A stretch of 64,000 nucleotides of DNA from Accumulibacter jenkinsii (GTDB lineage: Bacteria > Pseudomonadota > Gammaproteobacteria > Burkholderiales > Rhodocyclaceae): assembly GCA_036625225.1 (NCBI GenBank), contig JAZKUF010000001.1, forward strand, positions 1,550,001 to 1,614,000, read 5' to 3'. Position 1 is the stretch's first letter. Every line of letters starts with the position of its first letter. Shown in pieces: positions 1 to 8,114 of this stretch. A model generated the notes under the pieces. The model searched no databases. It saw only the letters and a program-made list of their open reading frames with translations, and was not told the origin of the DNA. The position numbers were made by a program, and so were the translations under genes.

Positions 1-66
1 CAGCGCCGCCACCGCCGAATCGACGCCACCGGACAAGCCGACGACCACTGTCTTTCCCTCGTTCAT
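1..66 (-). CDS. mnmA: tRNA-specific 2-thiouridylase MnmA (5' end only)
   Basis: Only the first 22 codons lie in the window. They read MNEGKTVVVGLSGGVDSAVA, which contains the SGGVDS PP-loop ATP-pyrophosphatase motif at the N terminus of MnmA. MnmA activates U34 of tRNA-Lys/Glu/Gln and inserts sulfur to give 2-thiouridine. The ATG (64-66) overlaps the TGA of the upstream minus-strand gene, so translation is probably coupled. Other PP-loop enzymes share the motif, but the N-terminal spacing fits MnmA best. The catalytic cysteines are outside the window. Confidence 0.85.
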   Translation of the reverse strand, partial: MNEGKTVVVGLSGGVDSAVAAL

Positions 67-719
67 TCCCCTCCCTCGTAAGCGTGCGATGGGCTCCAGC
101 CATCGTCCGGCCGGTCGGCGACTCCCGACAGCTGCGCAGTCTCTTCCCGGCCTTCGCCGTCGAGCCAGTCCGGCAGCGCCATGACGACCGCCGGCTGCCC
201 GTTGTCGCGAAACCAGCTATCGACGACAAAACGCGCTGGATCAGCGTTCGGTGAGCCCCCGGCAGTGGTTTCGCGCCTGCCGTCGATCTCCTCGATCTGG
301 GCCGAAAAGTGGACCGCGAAGAGGTAGCGCACGCGCCGGACCGGTTCGAGGACACGGTGGAAGTGCAGCCAGCCACGCGCGTCGAACAAGCGCAGCAGGC
401 GGGTCGTCGTCGTCGCGTGGTCGATGCAGTCCATCCGTCCGTAGCCGCCATCGTCGGCCCGGTTGCCGCCGCGGTCGGCCGCAATCGGCGTCTGCTGACC
501 GGCCCAGGCGAGCAACCAGCCGATCGCCAGCGCCAGCCGGTCGCGCTCGGCGGCGGCGCTGTCGGCAGCGGCGATCAGGTCGCGCACCTGCGCTAGCTGC
601 TGTTCGCTGTAGTCGGCCGGCGCTTCGGCCAGGCAACCATAGTTGTAACAGACGCTGATCGTCGCCGCAGTCGCCACCGGCACCGCCAGGACGAAGAGCA
701 AAAGGATCAGCCAGCGCAT
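63..719 (-). CDS. Secreted hypothetical protein with a Cys/His/Asp pattern (transglutaminase-like?)
   Basis: This is a 218-residue protein with a clear signal peptide: MRW, a hydrophobic core, and a likely cleavage after AVPVATAA near residue 18. The mature part has a conserved-looking MDCIDHA segment (C98, H101), a VHF segment (H137) and VVDSWF (D167). That Cys-His-Asp order resembles transglutaminase-like cysteine peptidase folds, but I do not recognise a named family. The gene sits between a Nudix hydrolase (13-bp overlap with its 3' end) and mnmA (ATGA overlap), so the three are probably co-transcribed. Periplasmic location is inferred from the leader. Function is unknown. Confidence 0.75.
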   Translation of the reverse strand: MRWLILLLFVLAVPVATAATISVCYNYGCLAEAPADYSEQQLAQVRDLIAAADSAAAERDRLALAIGWLLAWAGQQTPIAADRGGNRADDGGYGRMDCIDHATTTTRLLRLFDARGWLHFHRVLEPVRRVRYLFAVHFSAQIEEIDGRRETTAGGSPNADPARFVVDSWFRDNGQPAVVMALPDWLDGEGREETAQLSGVADRPDDGWSPSHAYEGGE

Positions 720-1162
720 CGGTGATCGCTCAGCAGTTCGAGGGGATAGCGCCTGCCAGCCAGCCAGTCCTCGATACAGCGCAACACCAGCAGGCTGCGG
801 TGCTGCGCCGCGAGCGCCCGGATCTCGTCGAGGGTCAGCCAGTGGGTTGCCAGGATGCCCTCGTCGAGCGCGCGGCCGGGGTCGTGGGCGACAATCCGGC
901 CAGCGAAGGCAAAGCGCAGATAGCTCAGATCCCGCGCTTCGTTGCGGTAGTTGTACACCCCGATCAGGTATTGCGGATCGAGCGTGTACGCGGTCTCTTC
1001 GAGCGTTTCACGGATCACCGCAGCGATCAGCGACTCGCCGCATTCGAGGTGGCCAGCGGGCTGGTTGTAGCCGATGCCGTACTCGGTTTCTTCCTCGACG
1101 AGCAGGAAGCGACCTTCGCGTTCGAGCACCGCAGCGACCGTGACGTTGGGTTTCCAGACCAT
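707..1162 (-). CDS. Nudix hydrolase, NudJ-like
   Basis: The protein has about 151 residues and a canonical Nudix box, GHLECGE-x7-RETLEETA, matching Gx5Ex7REUxEExGU. These enzymes hydrolyse nucleoside diphosphate-X compounds with Mg2+. The order beside mnmA and the MVWKPNVTVAAV start resemble NudJ, which acts on thiamine pyrophosphate precursors and nucleotides in E. coli. I chose the ATG at 1160-1162 because homologues begin there; an upstream in-frame ATG at 1198 would add 12 atypical residues. It is the first gene of the minus-strand group that continues into the secreted protein and mnmA. Confidence 0.85.
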   Translation of the reverse strand: MVWKPNVTVAAVLEREGRFLLVEEETEYGIGYNQPAGHLECGESLIAAVIRETLEETAYTLDPQYLIGVYNYRNEARDLSYLRFAFAGRIVAHDPGRALDEGILATHWLTLDEIRALAAQHRSLLVLRCIEDWLAGRRYPLELLSDHRCAG

Positions 1163-1227
1163 GACAACAAAAGCCTTGCAGAAGGACGAGGATGCCATTT
1201 TACTGCCAACCGGGGGGCGAAATCGGC

Positions 1228-1233
1228 TAGAAT
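1228..1233 (+). promoter_or_regulatory. Possible -10 box for ilvE
   Basis: TAGAAT lies 37 bases before the ilvE start codon in the divergent gap between the Nudix gene and ilvE. No convincing -35 box is visible 17 bases upstream. The call rests on position and the -10 match alone. Confidence 0.35.
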
Positions 1234-1270
1234 TTCCGCTTCAGGATTTCCGGAAAAGGGAGAGCAGGCC

Positions 1271-2191
1271 ATGTCCATGGCGGATCGCGACGGCTTCATC
1301 TGGTACGACGGCAAGCTGGTGCCATGGCGCCAGGCCACCACCCATGTACTGACCCACACCCTGCACTACGGCATGGGCGTTTTCGAAGGAATCCGCGCCT
1401 ACAAGGCCGAAAAGGGCACCGCCATCTTCCGTCTCGACGAACATACCGACCGCCTGTTCAATTCGGCCTACATTTTCCAGATGAAAATGCCTTATGACCG
1501 GGAAACCCTGGTCGCGGCGCAGAAGGAAGTGGTGCGCGCCAACGCGCTCGAATCGTGCTACATCCGGCCGATCGTCTTCTACGGTTCCGAAGCGATGGGC
1601 ATTGCCGCCACCACAGTCAGTACGCACGTGGCGATCGCCGCCTGGCCATGGGGCGCCTACCTCGGCGCCGAGGGGATGGAAAAAGGCATCCGCGTCAAGA
1701 CCTCGTCGTTCACCCGCCATCACGTCAATGTCAACATGTGCCGCTCGAAGTCGGTCGGCACCTACACCAACTCGATCCTCGCCCACCAGGAAGTCGCGCA
1801 CGACGGTTACGATGAAGCGCTGCTGCTCGACGTCGATGGCTACGTCGCCGAAGGCGCCGGCGAGAACATCTTCATCGTCCGCAAGGACAAGCTGTACACG
1901 CCGGATCTGACCTCCTGCCTCGAAGGCATCACCCGCTCATCGGTGCTGCAACTGGCTGCAGATCTCGGCATCCCGGTGATCGAGAAGCGCATCACGCGCG
2001 ACGAAGTGTATTGCGCCGACGAGGCCTTCTTCACCGGTACTGCGGCCGAAGTGACGCCGATCCGCGAACTCGACAATCGCCAGATCGGCGCCGGCCACCG
2101 CGGCCCGATCACGACCCGGCTGCAGAGCCTTTTCTTCGACTGCGTGAACGGCCGCCTGCCGGCGCATGCGGACTGGCTCGCCTACGTCTGA
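1271..2191 (+). CDS. ilvE: Branched-chain amino acid aminotransferase
   Basis: This 306-residue fold-type IV PLP enzyme transfers the amino group between glutamate and the keto acids of leucine, isoleucine and valine, the last step of their synthesis and first of their breakdown. Family marks are HYGMGVFEGIRAY near residue 32, the PLP lysine K160 in RSKSVGTYTNS, and EGAGENIF followed by LEGITR. Length is normal. The open frame continues upstream to 722, but that part is antisense to the Nudix gene. The ATG at 1271 is preceded by a purine-rich GGGAGAG and gives the family-standard N terminus. Confidence 0.95.
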   Translation: MSMADRDGFIWYDGKLVPWRQATTHVLTHTLHYGMGVFEGIRAYKAEKGTAIFRLDEHTDRLFNSAYIFQMKMPYDRETLVAAQKEVVRANALESCYIRPIVFYGSEAMGIAATTVSTHVAIAAWPWGAYLGAEGMEKGIRVKTSSFTRHHVNVNMCRSKSVGTYTNSILAHQEVAHDGYDEALLLDVDGYVAEGAGENIFIVRKDKLYTPDLTSCLEGITRSSVLQLAADLGIPVIEKRITRDEVYCADEAFFTGTAAEVTPIRELDNRQIGAGHRGPITTRLQSLFFDCVNGRLPAHADWLAYV

Positions 2192-2301
2192 GGATGCCGG
2201 CTTCCCGCATGACGCTCCCCGCCCCCTCTGCCGCCCGCACCAGAAGGAAGGTCAGCGAGCCGCTTTCGCGATTTTCACATTGACCCTGCAAGGTTGCCGC
2301 C

Positions 2302-2499
2302 ATGTCTCAGAATACCCCGCAGAAGCCCATCGAGATCACCGCTCACGACCTGCCGCTGCACTGCCCGCCCAAGGATGCGCCGCTGTGGGCCCGGCATCCG
2401 CGCGTCTTCCTCGACATCACGCACCGCGGCGAGGCCGTTTGTCCCTACTGCAGCGCCTACTACGTCTTCAAGGGTGAATTGCCGAAAGGACACCACTGA
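2302..2499 (+). CDS. Zinc-finger (zf-CHCC) domain protein
   Basis: This is a 65-residue protein ending in a VCPYCSAYYVFKGE segment. With the upstream histidines (LPLHCPP, RHPRV) this resembles the CHCC zinc-binding domain of mitochondrial NDUFS6 and its small bacterial relatives. In betaproteobacteria this small gene is commonly found between ilvE and an LPS heptosyltransferase gene, as here. Its role is not established; a metal-binding or complex I-related accessory role is only inferred from the domain. Confidence 0.8.
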   Translation: MSQNTPQKPIEITAHDLPLHCPPKDAPLWARHPRVFLDITHRGEAVCPYCSAYYVFKGELPKGHH

Positions 2500-2541
2500 C
2501 CGTCGGCGACCCGCAACGGGTCGCCGGCTGAACGGCCGCCC

Positions 2542-3558
2542 ATGAAAGCCCTCATCGTCGCCCCTTCCTGGATTGGCGACACGGTCCTCGCGCAAGCCTT
2601 GCTGATGCGCTTGCACGATCGCCTTCCCGGCCTGCAGCTCGACGCGCTCGCCCCGCGCTGGGTGGCGCCGGTGCTCGAACGGATGCCGGAAATCGCGCAG
2701 GTCATCGACAGCCCCTTCGGCCACGGTGAGCTGTCGCTGAAAGCGCGTCAGCGTCTGGCGCGCGAGCTGGCCACCGGCGGCTATCAGCGCGCCTACGTCC
2801 TGCCGAATTCCCTGAAATCGGCGCTGATTCCCTTCTTTGCCGGAATCCCCGAGCGCATCGGATTCGTCGGCGAGAACCGCTACGGCCTGATCAACCGGCG
2901 ACACACGCTGAACAAGGCGCTGCTGCCGCAAATGGCCGAACGCTTCGCCCAGCTCGCCGAGTCTCCCGGGACGCCGCTGCCGCTGCCGCTGCCGGTTCCC
3001 CGGCTGACTTCGAGCAGCGCGCAGCGGGCAGCGACCCTCGCCGCCCTCGGCGTCGAGTTGCCCGGGAAGCTCGCCGTCTTCTGCCCCGGCGCCGAGTATG
3101 GCCCGGCCAAGCGCTGGCCGACGCGGCATTTCGCCAGCCTCGCCGATGCGCTGGCCGGCGCCGGCTACGCGGTCTGGCTGCTCGGCTCGGCCAAGGATCG
3201 GGCGATCGGCGACGAGATCGTCGACCAGACGTCCCCGGCCAGCCTGCCGCTCAATCTCTGCGGCACCACCTCACTGGCCCAGGCCATCGACCTGCTGGCG
3301 GCAGCCTCCTGTGTCGTCTGCAATGATTCCGGCCTGATGCACGTCGCCGCCGCTCTCGGGCGGCCGCTGGTCGCCGTCTATGGCTCGTCGTCGCCGGGCT
3401 TCACGCCACCACTCTCGGCGCAGGCTAAGATCATCAGCCTCGGCCTCGAGTGCAGTCCCTGCTTCAAGCGCGAATGCCCGCTCGGCCACCTCGACTGCCT
3501 CAACAAGCTCGACCCGCAGCGCGTGCTCGACGCCTGCCTGACCAGGATCCGCGCATGA
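2542..3558 (+). CDS. waaF: ADP-heptose:LPS heptosyltransferase II
   Basis: The protein has 338 residues and belongs to glycosyltransferase family 9. It transfers L-glycero-D-manno-heptose to the first heptose of the lipopolysaccharide inner core on the cytoplasmic face of the inner membrane. The N terminus MKALIVAPSWIGDTVLAQAL is the GT9 donor-site signature. Later segments FCPGAEYGPAKRWP and NDSGLMHVAAALGRP are the nucleotide-sugar binding motifs. A cysteine-containing C terminus (LECSPCFKRECPLGH) is typical of WaaF. Its TGA overlaps the ATG of the next gene. Confidence 0.93.
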   Translation: MKALIVAPSWIGDTVLAQALLMRLHDRLPGLQLDALAPRWVAPVLERMPEIAQVIDSPFGHGELSLKARQRLARELATGGYQRAYVLPNSLKSALIPFFAGIPERIGFVGENRYGLINRRHTLNKALLPQMAERFAQLAESPGTPLPLPLPVPRLTSSSAQRAATLAALGVELPGKLAVFCPGAEYGPAKRWPTRHFASLADALAGAGYAVWLLGSAKDRAIGDEIVDQTSPASLPLNLCGTTSLAQAIDLLAAASCVVCNDSGLMHVAAALGRPLVAVYGSSSPGFTPPLSAQAKIISLGLECSPCFKRECPLGHLDCLNKLDPQRVLDACLTRIRA

Positions 3559-3995
3559 TGGTTGTTTTCGCCACCCCCGAAGATGTCGAAGCCGCCTTCT
3601 ACGAAGCCATCGCCCGCTCCGATCTGGTCGCCCTGATGAGTGTCTGGGCCGAGGACGAAGAGATCGTCTGCATCCATCCCACCGGTCAGCGGCTGACCGG
3701 CTCCGACGCCATCCGCGACAGCTGGCGCAGCATCTTCGCCAACAACCCGCGCCTGATGGTGCGGCTGTCGCGCGGCGTGCGCTGGAGCGGCATGCTGCTC
3801 TCGGTGCACAATGTCATCGAAACGCTCTACATCGGCGACGAACGCAAACCGCACGGCCCGATGCTGGCGACCAACGTCTTTCAGCGCGGCGCCAGCGGCT
3901 GGCGCCTGCTCTCGCATCACTCGTCGACCGCGGCCGACCGTGACGCCGCCGACGACGGCGCCAGCGAGCGCAGCGCACCACGGACGCTGCATTGA
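3555..3995 (+). CDS. NTF2/SnoaL-like fold protein
   Basis: This 146-residue protein starts MMVVFATPEDVEAAFYEAIA and contains MSVWAEDEEIVCIHPTGQ and a C-terminal GWRLLSHHSS. That layout is typical of SnoaL-like/NTF2-fold polyketide-cyclase relatives (calcium/calmodulin kinase association-domain type). No catalytic function can be assigned from sequence. The start at 3555 overlaps the waaF stop (ATGA), and its own TGA overlaps the TTG of the next gene, so waaF, this gene and the hydrolase form a coupled run. Confidence 0.8.
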   Translation: MMVVFATPEDVEAAFYEAIARSDLVALMSVWAEDEEIVCIHPTGQRLTGSDAIRDSWRSIFANNPRLMVRLSRGVRWSGMLLSVHNVIETLYIGDERKPHGPMLATNVFQRGASGWRLLSHHSSTAADRDAADDGASERSAPRTLH

Positions 3996-4963
3996 CCGAC
4001 TACCGTGCGCCCGGCTGGCTGCCCGGCGGGCACGCCCAGACCATCTACCCGCTCTTGATCGGACCCGATCCCCTGCCCTATCGCCGCGACCGCTGGGAAA
4101 CGCCCGACGGCGACTTCATCGACGTCGACTGGAGCGATTCCCGGGCGACACCGCCGACACCGGATCGGCGGCCGCTGCTGATCGTTTTTCACGGGCTCGA
4201 AGGCAGTTCGGGGAGCTACTACGCGATCACCCTGATGCGCGCGGCCCAGGCCGCCGGCTGGTCCGGCGTGGTGGTCAATTTCCGCGGCTGTTCGGGAGAA
4301 AGCAATCGCCTGCCGCGCGCCTACCATTCGGGTGACAGCGACGAGATCGACTGGATCCTGCGCCGCCTGCAACAACTCCTGCCGCTCCGCCCGCGCTATG
4401 CGGCGGGGATTTCTCTTGGCGGCAACGCGCTGCTCAAGTGGCTCGGTGAAAGAGCGACCGGCAGCGGCGACTGCCTGCAGGCGGCCGCCGCGGTGAGCGC
4501 CCCGCTCGACCTCACGGCCTGTGGTCACCAGCTCGGACGCGGTTTCAATCGCGTCTACACGCGGCATTTCCTGCATACGCTCAAACGCCACGCCGCGGAA
4601 AAACTGCGCCGCTTTCCCGGTCTCTTCGATCTCCGCCGGATGGCTGCAGCGCGTACCCTGTACGAATTCGACGAGGTCGTCACGGCGCCGCTGCATGGCT
4701 TTGCCGGCGCCGACGACTACTGGCGGCGGGCGTCGAGCAAGCCGTGGCTGGCCGGCATCCGGCTGCCGACGCTGATCCTCAACGCCCGCAACGATCCTTT
4801 CCTGCCCGCCGACGCGCTGCCTGGCGTCGGCCACGTCGCCGCCAGCGTGCGGCTCGAATTCCCCCGCCACGGTGGCCATGTCGGCTTCGTCACCGGCAGC
4901 CCGCCGGGGCGAATCGACTGGCTGCCGCAGCGCATCATCGATTACTTCCTGCACGAGGTCTGA
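3992..4963 (+). CDS. Alpha/beta hydrolase, YheT family
   Basis: This is a 323-residue alpha/beta-hydrolase. It starts at TTG (3992) overlapping the previous TGA; the N terminus then reads MTDYRAPGWLPGGHAQTIYP, which matches YheT-type enzymes. FHGLEGSSGSYY is the oxyanion-hole segment, AAGISLGGNALLKW carries the nucleophile serine elbow, and LNARNDPFLP plus GGHVGF carry the acid and histidine. The substrate is unknown; family members are esterase-like. A weaker alternative would be an internal start, but none fits the family N terminus. Confidence 0.88.
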   Translation: MTDYRAPGWLPGGHAQTIYPLLIGPDPLPYRRDRWETPDGDFIDVDWSDSRATPPTPDRRPLLIVFHGLEGSSGSYYAITLMRAAQAAGWSGVVVNFRGCSGESNRLPRAYHSGDSDEIDWILRRLQQLLPLRPRYAAGISLGGNALLKWLGERATGSGDCLQAAAAVSAPLDLTACGHQLGRGFNRVYTRHFLHTLKRHAAEKLRRFPGLFDLRRMAAARTLYEFDEVVTAPLHGFAGADDYWRRASSKPWLAGIRLPTLILNARNDPFLPADALPGVGHVAASVRLEFPRHGGHVGFVTGSPPGRIDWLPQRIIDYFLHEV

Positions 4964-4964
4964 A

Positions 4965-6344
4965 ATGAATCCTTTCCTGCCCGCCGAAATCTTCAAGGCC
5001 TACGACATCCGCGGCATCGTCGGCACCACCCTGAGCAGCGACATCGTGCGCGCCATCGGTCATGGCCTGGGCTCGCTGGCGGTCGAGCGCGGCCAGCGGG
5101 CGATCGCGGTCGGCCGCGACGGACGGCTGTCGGGACCGGAGCTGTCGGCAGCCTTGATGGCCGGCATTCGCCTCGCCGGTATCGACACGATCGACGTCGG
5201 CTGCGTGCCGACGCCGGTGGTCTACTTCGCGGCACACGAACTGGGCTGCGGGAGCTGCGTCGCGGTCACCGGCAGCCACAATCCACCCGACTACAATGGC
5301 CTCAAGATGGTCATCGGCGGCGAAACACTGGCCGGTGAAGCGATTCAGGGAATCCGCCAGCGCCTCATTGCCGGCGATCTCGTCAATGGCGCCGGCAAGG
5401 CCGGCAGCGCCGATGTCCGCGCCGCCTACCTCGCGCGCATCACCGGCGACGTGCGCCTCGCGCGGCCGATGAAGATCGTCATTGACTGCGGCAACGGGGT
5501 CGCCGGCGGGATCGCGCCGCAACTGTTCCGTGCCCTCGGCTGCGAACTCGTCGAGCTGTTCTGCGAAGTCGACGGCCATTTTCCGAATCACCATCCCGAC
5601 CCGTCGAAGCCCGAGAACCTGCAGGACGTGATCCGTGCGCTGCGCGCGGGCGATGCCGAACTCGGGCTCGCTTTCGACGGTGACGGCGACCGCCTCGGCG
5701 TCGTCACGCGCGACGGCGAGATCATCTATCCGGATCGCCAGCTGATGCTCTTTGCCGCCGACGTCCTGCGCCGCTGCCCCGGCCAGCAGATCATCTACGA
5801 CGTCAAATGCACGCGCCTGCTGGCGCCGTGGATTCGTCGGCATGGCGGCGAACCGCTGATGTGGAAAACCGGCCATGCGCTGGTCAAGGCCAAGCTGCGG
5901 GAAACCGGTGCCCCGCTGGCAGGCGAAATGAGTGGCCATGTCTTCTTCAAGGAGCGCTGGTTCGGTTTCGACGACGGCCTCTATGCCGGCGCCCGCCTGC
6001 TCGAAGTGCTCGCCCGCGCCACCGACCCCAGCGCCGTCCTCAAAGCCCTGCCGGACAGCAGCTCGACGCCCGAGCTCAACATCGGCATGCAGGAAGGCGA
6101 GCCGGCGGCGCTGATCGACGAGCTGCGGCAACACGCCACCTTCACCGATGCGCTCGAGATCATCACCTTCGACGGGCTCCGCGTCGAGTACGCCGACGGC
6201 TTCGGCCTGGCGCGGCCGTCGAACACCACGCCGGTGGTGGTGCTGCGCTTCGAGGCCGACAACCCCGCGGCGCTCGAGCGGATTCAGGCAGATTTTCGCC
6301 GCGTCCTGCACGCCGCTCGCCCCAATCTCGTGCTGCCCTTCTGA
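4965..6344 (+). CDS. algC: Phosphomannomutase/phosphoglucomutase
   Basis: This 459-residue alpha-D-phosphohexomutase interconverts the 1- and 6-phosphates of mannose or glucose, supplying sugar nucleotides for LPS and exopolysaccharide. AYDIRGIVG is the N-terminal signature, TGSHNPPDYNGLK carries the phosphoserine S104, and DGDGDRLG (from D238) is the Mg2+ loop. GEMSGHVFFKERW is the sugar-binding loop, and RPSNTTPVVVLRFE the C-terminal phosphate-binding loop. The ATG at 4965 directly follows the hydrolase stop; the longer upstream frame is a shadow. The neighbouring waaF suits a cell-surface sugar role. Confidence 0.93.
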   Translation: MNPFLPAEIFKAYDIRGIVGTTLSSDIVRAIGHGLGSLAVERGQRAIAVGRDGRLSGPELSAALMAGIRLAGIDTIDVGCVPTPVVYFAAHELGCGSCVAVTGSHNPPDYNGLKMVIGGETLAGEAIQGIRQRLIAGDLVNGAGKAGSADVRAAYLARITGDVRLARPMKIVIDCGNGVAGGIAPQLFRALGCELVELFCEVDGHFPNHHPDPSKPENLQDVIRALRAGDAELGLAFDGDGDRLGVVTRDGEIIYPDRQLMLFAADVLRRCPGQQIIYDVKCTRLLAPWIRRHGGEPLMWKTGHALVKAKLRETGAPLAGEMSGHVFFKERWFGFDDGLYAGARLLEVLARATDPSAVLKALPDSSSTPELNIGMQEGEPAALIDELRQHATFTDALEIITFDGLRVEYADGFGLARPSNTTPVVVLRFEADNPAALERIQADFRRVLHAARPNLVLPF

Positions 6345-6368
6345 GCCAGCGCACCCTGGCCGGCGGCA

Positions 6369-7622
6369 ATGACCGAGCAATCCCTCAGGAATGCCTTTCT
6401 CTTCCGCCAGCCGATCCTCAACCGACAACAGGAGCTCTCCGGTTATCAGCTGTCCTTGCGCAGCAGCCCGCAGTCGGTGGACGACCCCGGCTGCTGCCAG
6501 GCCCCTGCCGCCCTCTGTGCGGCCTATTGCGAACTCGGCCTGCAGAGCGCGCTGCGCAACACCAGCGCCTTCATCGGCATTGACTCCGACTTTCTGCAAC
6601 AGGAAGCAATCGAACTGCTGCCGTCGACTGGCGTCGTCCTCGAACTGATTCTCGCCGGCGTGCCCGATGCGGCGCAGCTCAAGCGCTGCCAGGATCTGCG
6701 CGAGCGCGGCTACGCCCTGGCGCTGACCGGCTACGGCGGCATCGACGACCGCAGCCGGCCGCTGCTGCCGCTGGTCAAGGTGATCAAGATCGATCTCGGC
6801 GCCACCGACGAAGCGCAACTGCAGGAGTTCGCCGGTTCTCTGCGCAAGCTGCCGATCCGCCTGCTGGCAGAAGGCGTCGACAGCCACGAGCAGATGCTGC
6901 GCTGCCACCATCTCGGCTTCGAGCTCTTCCAGGGCCGCTACTTCGCCCGGGCCGAGAGGGTCAGCGGCCGCCGTCTTTCGGCCTCGCAGGCGGCGCTGAT
7001 CGGGCTCATCAACCTGGTCGGGCGCGACGTCGAAACCCCGGCCATCGAAGATGCCTTCAAGCACCAGCCGGCGCTGACGCTCAACCTGCTGCGGGTAGTC
7101 AATTCGATCGGGCGCCGCGGCAACCGCCTCGCGCAGCCGGTCACCTCGCTGCGCCATGCCATCACCCTCTTCGGCAGGCGGCAACTGCAGCGCTGGCTAT
7201 CGCTGCTGCTCCTCGCACCCGGCAGTGACACGAGCGACCCGGCCCGCTCACCCCTCTTGCAGGTCGCGGCCCTGCGCGGACGAATGATGGAACTGCTGCT
7301 CGAACTCGGCCCGCCCGGCGATTACCGCAAGCTCGCCGAACTCGCCTTCATCACCGGCATCCTGTCGATGATGCCGGCCGCGCTAGGCCTGTCGATGAGC
7401 GAGATTCTCGACCAGATTGCCGTCGAAAAGCCGGTGCGCAGCGCGCTCTGCGAGCACCATGGCCTGCTCGGCAACCTTCTCGCACTGCTCGAGTGCTTCG
7501 ACAACGACGACGCGGCGGGCTGCGACCGGCTGCTGTCGGCACTTCCCGGGCACCTCGACCGGCACACCCTGAACACCTGCCTCAGCGTCGCGCTGCGCTG
7601 GCTGAACGGCAACGGCGACTGA
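6369..7622 (+). CDS. EAL-HDOD signalling protein with degenerate EAL
   Basis: The protein has 417 residues. The N-terminal half has EAL-domain remnants: FLFRQPILNRQQELSGYQL near the start and LLAEGVDSHEQMLRCHHLGF with FQGRYFA near residue 190. The catalytic E-A-L triplet and the DDFGTG loop are not intact (LTGYGGIDD occupies the loop), so phosphodiesterase activity is doubtful. The C-terminal half (about 205-400) is an HDOD domain with LLRVVNSIG and LRHAITLFGRRQLQRW. This is the YuxH/CdgJ-type architecture, a regulator in c-di-GMP or stress signalling. It follows the mutase gene with a 24-bp gap. Confidence 0.88.
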   Translation: MTEQSLRNAFLFRQPILNRQQELSGYQLSLRSSPQSVDDPGCCQAPAALCAAYCELGLQSALRNTSAFIGIDSDFLQQEAIELLPSTGVVLELILAGVPDAAQLKRCQDLRERGYALALTGYGGIDDRSRPLLPLVKVIKIDLGATDEAQLQEFAGSLRKLPIRLLAEGVDSHEQMLRCHHLGFELFQGRYFARAERVSGRRLSASQAALIGLINLVGRDVETPAIEDAFKHQPALTLNLLRVVNSIGRRGNRLAQPVTSLRHAITLFGRRQLQRWLSLLLLAPGSDTSDPARSPLLQVAALRGRMMELLLELGPPGDYRKLAELAFITGILSMMPAALGLSMSEILDQIAVEKPVRSALCEHHGLLGNLLALLECFDNDDAAGCDRLLSALPGHLDRHTLNTCLSVALRWLNGNGD

Positions 7623-7628
7623 TCCCGA

Positions 7629-8114
7629 TCAGGCCCGACGGCGCGCCAGCCAGTCGCTGACCGCAAGGCCGGTACCGAAATCCCAGGCCTTGAGCTTGGC
7701 GGGCGCGATCAAGCGGTATTCGGCGAGTTCCTCGTTGAGGCGGATTTCGCCTTCGGCAAGGACGTGATAGGCGATGATCACTTCGTGCTTGCGGGCGAAG
7801 GCGTAGACGCCGATCAGGGTCACCGCCGTCGCGGCGAGGCCGAGTTCTTCGCTGACTTCGCGCGCAACGCCGGCCGCCGGATCCTCGTCACGTTCGAGAA
7901 AACCGGTGATCAGCCCGAAAGCGCCGGGTGCCCAGGCGTGGTTGCGCGCCAGAACGATGCGGCCGTCCAACTCGACCAGCGCCGCCAGCACCGGCGCCGG
8001 ATTGTCCCAATGGACAAAACCGCAGGCAGCCCGGCAACAGCGCCGTGGCAGACCGCCGAAATCGCGCGTCGCCAGTTCCGCCCGGCAAAGCGGGCAGAAG
8101 CGCCAGTCGCTCAT
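7629..8114 (-). CDS. Nudix hydrolase with N-terminal zinc ribbon
   Basis: This 161-residue protein opens with FCPLCRAEL and a further cysteine pair in RRCCRAACGF, a zinc-ribbon as in NudC-type Nudix proteins. It then has a Nudix domain, GLITGFLERDEDPAAGVAREVSEELGL. Substrate is uncertain; NADH pyrophosphatase-like, ADP-ribose or capped-RNA activity are all possible for this class. Its ATG overlaps the stop of the upstream threonine aldolase gene (ATGA at 8111-8114), indicating a coupled pair. It converges with the EAL-HDOD gene, whose stop is 6 bases away. Confidence 0.85.
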   Translation of the reverse strand: MSDWRFCPLCRAELATRDFGGLPRRCCRAACGFVHWDNPAPVLAALVELDGRIVLARNHAWAPGAFGLITGFLERDEDPAAGVAREVSEELGLAATAVTLIGVYAFARKHEVIIAYHVLAEGEIRLNEELAEYRLIAPAKLKAWDFGTGLAVSDWLARRRA

